Origin: Solirubrobacterales bacterium 70-9
GTDB taxonomy: Bacteria > Actinomycetota > Thermoleophilia > Solirubrobacterales > 70-9
DNA: 11,049 bases
NCBI GenBank assembly: GCA_001898095.1
Contig: MKSH01000089.1
Location: forward strand, 15,445 to 26,493
Direction: 5' to 3'
This document shows positions 6,232-11,049 of the stretch, one piece after another. Within the stretch, counting starts at the first letter, position 1. Every line of letters begins with the position of its first letter. Below the pieces are notes generated by a model, which saw nothing but the letters and a program-made list of their open reading frames with translations, ran no database searches and was not told where the DNA came from. The position numbers were made by a program, and so were the translations under genes.

Positions 6232-6531
6232 CTAAGCGACGATCGTCGGGGCCGGCTCGGGGACCGGGGGACCGGGTTCGGGCGGAACCGGGGGTGGTTG
6301 CGGCGGCAGCGGATCGGGGTTCGGCTCGCTCGGCGGGACCGGGTCGCGGCCCGGCTGGTCGGGTGGGACGGGGTCCGGTTCGGGCGGGACCGGCGGCCCG
6401 GGATCGGGTCCGGGGACCGGCGGCCCGGGATCGGGTCCGGGGACCGGCGGCACCGGGTCGGGAGTCGGCTCGGGAATCGACGGCGGACCGGGGGAGGGAG
6501 TCTCCCCGAAAAGGCTACGAGATTCGCTCAT
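6232..6531 (-). CDS. Small proline-rich repeat protein, function unknown
   Basis: From ATG 6531 the product is 99 aa. A 12-residue start, [12 protein letters not shown], is followed by about 85 residues of P-x repeats such as [15 protein letters not shown] (twice in tandem) and [14 protein letters not shown]. This would form an extended polyproline-like chain. I see no signal peptide or LPxTG anchor. The opposite frame is also open, but its Arg/Gly-rich product looks like a shadow. A SigB-like promoter 11 nt upstream and a hairpin beyond the stop give independent support for a real transcription unit on the minus strand. ATG 6531 is preferred over the in-frame GTG at 6561 because that GTG falls within the promoter spacer. 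No Shine-Dalgarno sequence is seen, so translation would be leaderless or nearly so. The gene is not recognised. Confidence 0.5.
   Translation of the reverse strand: MSESRSLFGETPSPGPPSIPEPTPDPVPPVPGPDPGPPVPGPDPGPPVPPEPDPVPPDQPGRDPVPPSEPNPDPLPPQPPPVPPEPGPPVPEPAPTIVA
6389..6442. repeat. 27-bp tandem repeat encoding PVPGPDPGP
   Basis: Two identical 27-bp copies (6389-6415 and 6416-6442) are followed by a partial third copy that diverges after about 10 bp. On the minus strand each copy encodes nine residues of the proline-rich protein (PVPGPDPGP), so copy-number change would keep the frame. Confidence 0.85.
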
Positions 6532-6542
6532 AAGCGCCCGAG

Positions 6543-6567
6543 GTACCCCTGTCCTTGCCACTCAAAC
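6543..6567 (-). promoter_or_regulatory. SigB/SigF-type promoter for the proline-rich gene
   Basis: On the minus strand GTTT (6567-6564), a 15-bp spacer and GGGTAC (6548-6543) match the GTTT-N15/16-GGGTAT form of mycobacterial SigF and Bacillus SigB promoters in all but the last base. The start codon at 6531 lies 11 nt beyond the -10, so the transcript would have at most a few leader bases. It suggests general stress or stationary-phase control. No experiment supports it here. Confidence 0.6.
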
Positions 6568-6725
6568 AATCTTTACGATGGTTGCATCTAACGGCGTAGT
6601 ACTTTTCTGGGGCCTCGTCCCGGATTCTGTTCCGAAACGTGCAGGTTCGTTGATTGCGCGAAGTGAGATAGGCGGGAAGCAGAAACGCGGTGGCAGGCAG
6701 TGATCTCGTCAAAGGAAAACGAACG

Positions 6726-7151
6726 TTGAACGGATCGGCCCTCGACGGTCAGAGCATGGCGCGCCCGGCGCTGACCGAGATCTCCAACACTGCCGTCGCC
6801 CTGCATCGTGAGCACTTCGGCCGCGGCCCCGGGGCGGCCAAGACCCACTTCTCCGACAATCTCGTCGTCTGCGTCCTCACCGACGTGTTCACCCCGGTTG
6901 AGCGGACGCTGATCGAGGCGGGCCAGGAGTCGCGCGTGCGCGAGACCCGCGCCGCCCACCGCGCCGCCACCGACGCGACCTACAAGGCCCGCATGGAAGC
7001 CGTCATCGGCCGCCACGTCGAGGCCCACCTGAGCTCGATCAACGTCGACCCCGACGTAGCCGTGGACGTCTTCGTCCTGGGCCCGGAGCTGGACGGCCCC
7101 GGGCCAGGCATCTCAGTCGATGGCGACGGCGACGGGGCAGAGCCGGCCTAG
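6726..7151 (+). CDS. DUF2294 domain-containing protein
   Basis: The 141-aa product from TTG 6726 contains the DUF2294 pattern: ALTEISNTAVALHREHFGRG (15-34), then NLVVCVLTDVFTPVERTLIE (45-64), and near the end SSINVDPDVAVDVFVLGP (103-120). The function of this family is unknown. The acidic tail after 121 (SVDGDGDGAE) looks disordered. Three in-frame starts exist: GTG 6690, TTG 6726 and ATG 6756. I prefer TTG 6726 because AAAGGA (6711-6716) sits 9 nt upstream and because third-position GC is low over 6690-6725 but high from 6726 onward. ATG 6756 has no Shine-Dalgarno. The 5' flank is unusually AT-rich for this genome. It appears to be a single-gene unit, followed by hairpins. Confidence 0.8.
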   Translation: MNGSALDGQSMARPALTEISNTAVALHREHFGRGPGAAKTHFSDNLVVCVLTDVFTPVERTLIEAGQESRVRETRAAHRAATDATYKARMEAVIGRHVEAHLSSINVDPDVAVDVFVLGPELDGPGPGISVDGDGDGAEPA

Positions 7152-7163
7152 CGCGATGTTCCT

Positions 7164-7228
7164 GGCGCCTCGTCGGGGCGCCGGCGGGTGAGGGCTGCGA
7201 AGGGACGGGGCGCCGGAAGCTGGCGCCC
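7164..7228. terminator. Two GGCGCC-stem hairpins after the DUF2294 gene
   Basis: GGCGCC (7164-7169) pairs with GGCGCC (7177-7182) across a 7-nt loop, 12 bp after the DUF2294 stop. A second hairpin, GGGCGCC (7208-7214) with GGCGCCC (7222-7228), also has a 7-nt loop. Their place directly after a gene suggests rho-independent-like termination without a U-tract. The shared GGCGCC stems also suggest they are related to each other. Confidence 0.4.
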
Positions 7229-7251
7229 GGGGCGAGGGACGGCAAGGGACG

Positions 7252-7303
7252 CGGCCCTCTCGGATGCGGTCCGGGCAGGCTGTGACCGCATCCGAGAGGG
7301 CCG
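7252..7303. repeat. Perfect 20-bp inverted repeat, copy 1 of a hairpin family with a conserved 12-nt loop
   Basis: Arms at 7252-7271 and 7284-7303 are perfect 20-bp complements around the loop CGGGCAGGCTGT (7272-7283). The inner 40 nt (7258-7297) align without gaps to the reverse complement of 7725-7764, inside the second hairpin. The loop is identical, and several stem pairs differ by paired substitutions. This marks the two as copies of one structured repeat in opposite orientation. Confidence 0.85.
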
Positions 7304-7377
7304 GGTCACGAGGAGAGGCCGAGGGCGCGGGTCCCGTGCGGGTCCCGGGGGAGATCCGCGACGAAGGCGTCGGGAAC

Positions 7378-7404
7378 GTGACGTCTCTTCAGGGAATACG
7401 TCAC
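7378..7404. repeat. Short inverted repeat GTGACGT-N13-ACGTCAC
   Basis: Seven-base perfect arms (7378-7384 and 7398-7404) flank a 13-nt loop. GTGACGTC recurs at 7514-7521 without its partner. It may be one more hairpin of the gene-free region or a fortuitous palindrome. Confidence 0.4.
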
Positions 7405-7424
7405 ATCGGTCGCAGGTCCCCTCG

Positions 7425-7471
7425 CTCCGTTCGCTGCTTGTACGGGTATGGCGAACAAAGAGCGAACGGAG
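7425..7471. repeat. REP-like palindrome CGTTCGC-N27-GCGAACG, copy A
   Basis: CTCCGTTCGCT (7425-7435) pairs perfectly with AGCGAACGGAG (7461-7471). The core CGTTCGC and GCGAACG are 27 nt apart, exactly as in the copies at 7590-7634 and 10345-10391. Stem bases next to the core differ from those copies but still pair. An outer GCAGG/CCTGC pair (7412-7416 with 7473-7477) may extend the structure. Confidence 0.65.
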
Positions 7472-7589
7472 GCCTGCGGCGGCCCGGGATCCCCCACGGA
7501 GGCGCACGTCCGGGTGACGTCCCCCTCATCTCCCTCACGCAAGGGAGGAGATCCTCGCGCCGCGACCCTCCCGCCGCCCCCAGCCCCGG

Positions 7590-7634
7590 TGCGTTCGCAC
7601 TTGGCTCCGCTATGCGGTCATTTCTGCGAACGCA
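7590..7634. repeat. REP-like palindrome CGTTCGC-N27-GCGAACG, copy B
   Basis: TGCGTTCGCA (7590-7599) pairs with TGCGAACGCA (7625-7634). The interior holds a small hairpin, CCGC-TAT-GCGG. The copy at 10345-10391 has the same outer arms, the same 27-nt spacing and a matching inner hairpin, so the two are clearly homologous. Confidence 0.8.
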
Positions 7635-7713
7635 TCGCCCTCGGCAGCCCGGAGGGGCGACGGATGTCCCCCGCAGGCGCACGCACCCTGCGCACTTCCC
7701 CCTGAACTCGTCG

Positions 7714-7775
7714 CGTCCCGGGCGTCTCGGAGGCGGCCACAGCCTGCCCGGGTCGCCTCCGAGACGCCCGGGACG
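7714..7775. repeat. Perfect 22-bp inverted repeat, copy 2 of the conserved-loop hairpin family
   Basis: Arms at 7714-7735 and 7754-7775 are perfect 22-bp complements around an 18-nt loop that contains ACAGCCTGCCCG (7739-7750). This is the exact complement of the whole loop of the hairpin at 7252-7303. Read on the minus strand, the inner 40 nt align gaplessly to that hairpin, with an identical loop and compensated stem changes. Confidence 0.85.
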
Positions 7776-7782
7776 GCCGGAC

Positions 7783-7914
7783 CCCCGCCGCAGGCGCCCC
7801 GGATCGCGCCGCCCGTCCCCGGCCGCAGGCCCTCCGGATTTCGCCGTCCCCGCCGCAGGCGCCCCGGACCGCGCCGCCCGTCCCCGGCCGCGAGGCCTGC
7901 CTCCGGATCACGCC
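7783..7914. repeat. 65-bp GC-rich direct repeat array built of about 32-bp subunits
   Basis: A 21-bp segment at 7783-7803 recurs exactly at 7848-7868, a period of 65 bp, and the similarity continues through the remainder of both units with small indels. Each unit splits into two subunits of about 30-35 bp built on (CC)CGTCCCCGGCCGCAGG followed by CCGGAT. More degenerate subunits continue to about 8000, and similar wording fills positions 1-117. No reading frame here looks coding. Confidence 0.65.
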
Positions 7915-8006
7915 GGCCGTCGGCTCGCCTCCGCTCGCAAGCCCTCCGAATCGCCCCACGCCGTCCCCGGCGCAGGCCTCCCGAACTACCCGCTCGGTAC
8001 TCCGAT

Positions 8007-9848
8007 CTAGCTCTCGACCTTGGCCTTGACGATCTCGGTCGCGGCGGCGTAGATCGCCTCGGCGTCGATCTCGGCCGCCCGCAGCAGCTGCTCCGGGGTC
8101 GCCGAGGAGGGCATGTCCTCGACCGCGAGGATGCGGACCGCGGCGGTGGCGCTGTGCTCGGCCAAGGCGGCCAGCACGGCCTCGCCGATGCCGCCCTCCT
8201 TCCAGTGGTCCTCGACGGTGACGATCGCGCCCGTCTCCTGGGCCGCCTTGACCAGCGTCTCGTGGTCGATCGGCTTCACCGAGTAGAGGTCGATGACACG
8301 GGCCGAGATGCCCTCGCCGGCAAGGCGCTCGGCCGCGGCCAGGGCCTCGTGGAGGGTGATCCCGGCACCGACGAGGGTGACGTCGTCGCCGTCGAGCACG
8401 GTCTTCGAGCCGCCCGCCTGGAATTCCTCCGAAGCGTCGTAGAGCACCGGCGTCGCGCCGCGCGTGGTGCGCATGTAGGAGATGCCGGCGGTGTCGGCCA
8501 TGATCTCGACCAGGGCCGCGGTCGAGGTCGCGTCGCTCGGGTAGAAGACGGTCGAGCCGTGCACCGCGCGCAGGCTGGCGAGGTCCTCGAGCGCCATCTG
8601 CGAGGGCCCGTCCTCACCGATCGAGACGCCGGCGTGGGACCCGCAGAGGCGGATGTCGGCGCGGCTGATCGCCGCCATGCGGACGAAGTCGTAGGCGCGG
8701 CTGAGGAACGCCGCGAAGGTCGAGGCGAACGGGGTCCAGTGGCGCCGCACCTGGAAGCCGACCGCCGAGGCGACCATCTGCTGCTCGGCGATGTAGACCT
8801 CGACGAAGCGGTCCGGGAAGGCGTTCTTGAAGTCTTCCGAGTGGGTCGAGTTGCCGACCTCGCCGTCCAGCGCGACGATGTCGTCACGGCGGGCGCCGAG
8901 CGCCGCCAAGGCCACGCCGTACGCTTTCCGCGTCGGCACCTCCTCGCCCTTTTCCCAGGTCGGCATCTCGCCGCCGGGGGTCTCGAAGCGGTGGATGGCG
9001 GCGTCGCCCTCGGGCTTCTTCACCTCGACCCGCAAGTCGCGCTCGCCGCCCAGTTCCTCGATCGCGGCGGCCGGATCGGAGAGCGGTTTGCCGTGCTTGC
9101 CGGGCAGGTCCTCGACCTCTTTCGCGCCCTTGCCCTTCTTCGTCCGGGCGACGATCATCGTCGGCCGGTCGCTTGCTTCGGCGTTGGCGTAGGCGTCCTC
9201 GATCTCCTGCACGTCGTGGCCGTCGATCTCGAGCACGTTCCAGCCCGCCGCCTCGGCGCGCCCGCCGTAGGAGCTGAGGTCCCAGCCGTGCATCGTTTCG
9301 CCGGTCTGGCCGAGCCGGTTGACGTCGATCAGCGCGGTCAGGTTGGCAAGGCTCTGCTTGCCGGCGTGCTCGACCGCCTCCCAGATCGATCCCTCGGCCA
9401 TCTCCGAATCGCCGCAGAGGACCCAGATGCGCGAGGGCATCTTCTCCATCCGCGCCGCGGTGGCGACGCCGACGCCGATCGGCAGGCCCTGGCCGAGCGA
9501 GCCGGTGGCGACGTCGACCCAGGGCAGGATCGGGGTGGGGTGGCCTTCGAGGCGCGAGCCGAGCTTGCGGAAGGTGAGCAGCTCGTCGTCCTCGATCGCC
9601 CCGACAGCTTTCAGCACCGAGTAGTAGAGCGGCGACGCGTGGCCCTTGGAGAAGATCAGGTGGTCGTTGCGAGGGTCCTTCGGCTCGTCGAAGTCGAGCA
9701 CCAGGTGCCCGTCCAGCAGCACCGCCAGGAGGTCTGCCGCCGACATCGAGGAGGTCGGGTGCCCCGACCCCGCCGCATCGGAGGAGCGGATCGAGTCGAC
9801 CCGCAGCTGTTGGCCAAGTTCGCGCCTGAAATCCGTATCTCCGGTCAT
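8007..9848 (-). CDS. tkt: Transketolase (short, animal-type)
   Basis: This 613-aa thiamine-diphosphate enzyme moves two-carbon units between sugar phosphates in the pentose phosphate pathway. All of the N-terminal, pyrimidine-binding and C-terminal domains are present in one chain. Motifs include SGHP (28-31, H30), SKGH (67-70), GSLGQG (116-121), CGDSEMAEGSIWEA (145-158) with N177 in DVNRLGQT for cofactor and metal binding, GKHGKP (250-255), EQQMV with catalytic E355, and GSHAGVSIGEDGPSQMALED (403-422). Length and motif wording resemble animal transketolases (about 620 aa) rather than the 660-aa TktA type. The usual GDGE is GDSE here, which keeps the aspartate. ATG 9848 has no Shine-Dalgarno but a -10-like TAGCGT 7 nt upstream, so it is probably leaderless. 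Tandem DXS-like or paired half-subunit versions are excluded by the single full-length frame. Confidence 0.95.
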   Translation of the reverse strand: MTGDTDFRRELGQQLRVDSIRSSDAAGSGHPTSSMSAADLLAVLLDGHLVLDFDEPKDPRNDHLIFSKGHASPLYYSVLKAVGAIEDDELLTFRKLGSRLEGHPTPILPWVDVATGSLGQGLPIGVGVATAARMEKMPSRIWVLCGDSEMAEGSIWEAVEHAGKQSLANLTALIDVNRLGQTGETMHGWDLSSYGGRAEAAGWNVLEIDGHDVQEIEDAYANAEASDRPTMIVARTKKGKGAKEVEDLPGKHGKPLSDPAAAIEELGGERDLRVEVKKPEGDAAIHRFETPGGEMPTWEKGEEVPTRKAYGVALAALGARRDDIVALDGEVGNSTHSEDFKNAFPDRFVEVYIAEQQMVASAVGFQVRRHWTPFASTFAAFLSRAYDFVRMAAISRADIRLCGSHAGVSIGEDGPSQMALEDLASLRAVHGSTVFYPSDATSTAALVEIMADTAGISYMRTTRGATPVLYDASEEFQAGGSKTVLDGDDVTLVGAGITLHEALAAAERLAGEGISARVIDLYSVKPIDHETLVKAAQETGAIVTVEDHWKEGGIGEAVLAALAEHSATAAVRILAVEDMPSSATPEQLLRAAEIDAEAIYAAATEIVKAKVES

Positions 9849-9861
9849 GGGAGGGACGCTA
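9849..9861 (-). promoter_or_regulatory. Possible -10 element for leaderless transketolase mRNA
   Basis: On the minus strand TAGCGT (9861-9856) fits TANNNT and ends 7 nt before ATG 9848, the same geometry as the arsR promoter (TATACT, 7 nt, ATG). No convincing -35 is seen. The absence of a Shine-Dalgarno supports leaderless translation. Confidence 0.4.
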
Positions 9862-9898
9862 GCGAAAGCGGACGGCGACCGTCTGCGATCCTCCCGGA

Positions 9899-10342
9899 GT
9901 GGACCCGGACCTCTACCGGCGCCGGCAACGGCGGCGGGCGACCATCGGTTGGTCGTTCCTCGGCCTGGTGGTCGCGGCGGTCGCGCTGGGAGTGATCTTC
10001 GGCGGCAGCGAAGGACACCAGCGGCCGACCCCCGGGCGCTCCTTCCAGATCTTCTCCTCGGCGATGACCGCGGAACAGTACGAAGGGCTCCACAAGGGCG
10101 AGAGCGAGCAGCAGGTGCTGCGCGCGCTGAAGAGCGTCGGGCTCGGCGAAGAAGAAGTCGAAGGCGCCGAACTCTCGGGACTCTTCCCGGTGCAACCGGA
10201 AGGCTCGACCTGCGCCTTCTGGACCCTCAGCGACGCCCCCGGCCACCTGGTCCGCCTCTGCTTCAGCGACCCGGAAGGCGTGCTGCTGCAGAAGTCCGTC
10301 GTCGTCTCCGGCGGCGAATCGGCGCCGAAGACCCTCGTCTAG
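9899..10342 (+). CDS. Single-pass membrane protein with possible SmpA/BLIP-like domain
   Basis: The 147-aa protein starts with a strongly basic cytoplasmic end (LYRRRQRRRA, 5-14), followed by one transmembrane segment (about 15-35, IGWSFLGLVVAAVALGVIFG). This predicts an N-in, C-out anchor. The extracytoplasmic part has MTAEQYEGLHKGESEQQVLR (56-75), which resembles the helix of SmpA/OmlA and BLIP-like repeats (a short helix, then a G-x-S/T-E-x-x-V turn). A strand region with two cysteines follows (C105, C121), possibly disulfide-bonded outside the cell. The domain call is weak. GTG 9899 lies 50 bp from the divergent transketolase start, and no proper Shine-Dalgarno precedes it, so it is probably leaderless. 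The function is unknown. Confidence 0.7.
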   Translation: MDPDLYRRRQRRRATIGWSFLGLVVAAVALGVIFGGSEGHQRPTPGRSFQIFSSAMTAEQYEGLHKGESEQQVLRALKSVGLGEEEVEGAELSGLFPVQPEGSTCAFWTLSDAPGHLVRLCFSDPEGVLLQKSVVVSGGESAPKTLV

Positions 10343-10344
10343 GC

Positions 10345-10391
10345 GTGCGTTCGCACTTCTGGCCGCATAGCGGCCATTACTGCGAACTCAC
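10345..10391. repeat. REP-like palindrome CGTTCGC-N27-GCGAAC(T), copy C, between convergent genes
   Basis: GTGCGTTCGCA (10345-10355) pairs with TGCGAACTCAC (10381-10391) with one mismatch. Inside lies a perfect TGGCCGC-ATA-GCGGCCA hairpin (10360-10376). The repeat fills the gap between two convergent genes. Its right end provides the TGA stop (complement of 10388-10390) of the agmatine deiminase. It is a good candidate for a bidirectional terminator as well as a repeat. Confidence 0.8.
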
Positions 10392-11049
10392 CAGCGGGCG
10401 GGGACTTGCTGGGTGATGCAGTGAACGTTGCCGCCGCCGAGGAGGATCTCGCGGGCGGGGACGCCGACGACCTCGCGCCCGGGGAAGGCGGCGGCGAGGA
10501 TCGCGGCGGCCCCGTCGTCGCGGGCCGGGTCGAGCAGCGGGAAGACGACGCGTGAGTTGCCGAGGTAGAAGTTGACGTAGCTGGCGGCCATCCGGTCGCC
10601 GGCGCGGCGCGGCTGCGTGCCTTCGGCCGGCTCGACCCCGGCGGCCTCCGCGGCGCTGATCGTCAGCGGCCCGGGCGCGGGGAGCTTCACCACCTCGAAG
10701 GAGCGGCCGCGGGCGTCGCTCGCCGCCTCCAGCCGCGCCAGAGCGTCGACCGAGATCGCGTGCTGGGGATCGGACGGATCCTCGACCCAGGTGAGCAGTA
10801 CGACGCCGGGTCGGGCGAAGGCGGCGAGGTTGTCGACGTGGCCGTCGGTCTCGTCCTCGAAGACGCCCTCGCCGAGCCAGACCACCTTCTCGGTCCCGAG
10901 GTAGGCGTGGAGGGCCGCCTCGACCTCGCCCCGGTCCAGCTCCGGGTTGCGGTTGCGATTCAGCAGGCACTGCTCGGTGGTCAGCACCGTGCCCTCGCCG
11001 TCGACGTGGATCGCCCCGCCCTCGAGCACGATCGGCGCCCGGTAGCGGC
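10388..11049 (-). CDS. aguA: Agmatine deiminase (peptidyl-arginine deiminase type), N-terminus beyond the window
   Basis: About 219 C-terminal residues are visible. The frame stays open through 11049, so the start lies outside; whole family members are about 340-370 aa. Visible guanidino-group-modifying enzyme motifs are LEGGAIHVDGEGT, EDETDGHVDN (catalytic His codon 10840-10838) and LGGGNVHCITQQVP with the nucleophilic Cys (codon 10420-10418). Together these hydrolyse agmatine to N-carbamoylputrescine and ammonia in polyamine synthesis or agmatine breakdown. NRNRNPELDRGEVE and MAASYVNFYLGN are also typical. The usual partner, N-carbamoylputrescine amidase, is not in the window. The TGA stop is formed within the right end of a REP-like palindrome. 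Confidence 0.93.
   Translation of the reverse strand, partial: RYRAPIVLEGGAIHVDGEGTVLTTEQCLLNRNRNPELDRGEVEAALHAYLGTEKVVWLGEGVFEDETDGHVDNLAAFARPGVVLLTWVEDPSDPQHAISVDALARLEAASDARGRSFEVVKLPAPGPLTISAAEAAGVEPAEGTQPRRAGDRMAASYVNFYLGNSRVVFPLLDPARDDGAAAILAAAFPGREVVGVPAREILLGGGNVHCITQQVPARW

Larger units (their letters stand above)
7152..8006. other. 855-bp gene-free region of structured repeats
   Basis: The reading frames open here give Arg/Pro/Gly-rich products with no family resemblance and no credible ribosome binding sites, so I call no gene. What the stretch holds instead is a series of inverted repeats: 7164-7182, 7208-7228, 7252-7303, 7378-7404, 7425-7471, 7590-7634 and 7714-7775. A direct-repeat array follows from 7783. 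It lies between the end of the DUF2294 gene and the 3' end of transketolase, that is, between convergent genes. The right third is extremely GC-rich. Confidence 0.8.

Noticed and set aside
7783..8000. Possible CRISPR-like array
   Set aside because: Units are degenerate with no constant repeat and unique spacer alternation, and no cas gene is in the window.
7264..8010. 248-codon plus-strand open frame in the gene-free region
   Set aside because: Arg/Pro/Gly-rich composition driven by repeats, runs through both perfect hairpins and the direct-repeat array, no ribosome binding site and no recognisable domain.
8154..9995. 613-codon plus-strand open frame antisense to transketolase
   Set aside because: High GC makes the complementary frame of a coding gene stop-free; the product has no family pattern, and the minus strand encodes an unmistakable transketolase.

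Overview
The window is very GC-rich, with almost every coding third position G or C. It carries a short animal-type transketolase, an ECF42-type sigma factor, a bacterial archaeo-eukaryotic release factor (baeRF) homologue, a DUF7144 membrane protein and an actinobacterial-style formylglycine-generating enzyme. Several genes appear to start without a leader. Together these suggest a high-GC actinomycete, perhaps of the Thermoleophilia/Solirubrobacterales type. That placement is inference from gene content only.

Left part (1-3594): degenerate GC-rich repeat, then a leaderless ArsR-type repressor gene with a perfect palindromic operator between its -35 and -10, overlapping by 4 bp an SRPBCC (AHSA1-like) gene. 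Next comes a small DUF7144 membrane protein on the minus strand, diverging from a formylglycine-generating enzyme with both catalytic cysteines (C271, C276). A baeRF homologue follows, behind a possible SigB-type promoter. A 162-bp near-perfect palindromic MITE (3595-3756) has duplicated the TAA that is this gene's stop codon.

Middle part (3790-6567): a minus-strand operon reading from 6085 down to 3790. It encodes a DGPF/YCII protein, an ECF42 sigma factor with DUF6596/TPR extension, and a CpdA/Rv0805-like metallophosphoesterase, with overlapping start and stop codons. Upstream is a TGTCGA-N17-CGTC element that fits the ECF42 promoter signature, suggesting autoregulation. A hairpin separates it from a small proline-rich repeat protein whose start lies just below a SigB/SigF-like promoter, GTTT-N15-GGGTAC.

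Right part (6726-11049): a DUF2294 protein, then 855 bp without a credible gene but packed with structured repeats. The most striking are two long perfect hairpins (7252-7303 and 7714-7775) in opposite orientation. They share an identical 12-nt loop (CGGGCAGGCTGT) while several stem base pairs differ by compensatory changes. A second palindrome family, CGTTCGC-N27-GCGAACG, occurs three times: twice here, and once at 10345-10391 between convergent genes, where it supplies a stop codon. The region ends in a GC-rich repeat array resembling the first 117 bases of the window. Then come transketolase (minus), a divergent single-pass membrane protein with a possible SmpA/BLIP-like domain, and the C-terminal part of an agmatine deiminase (minus) that runs off the right edge.

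I see no tRNA, rRNA, CRISPR array or intact transposase. The genes look mostly like chromosomal housekeeping and stress functions. The best candidates for something undescribed are the repeat families in the gene-free region and the palindromic MITE.
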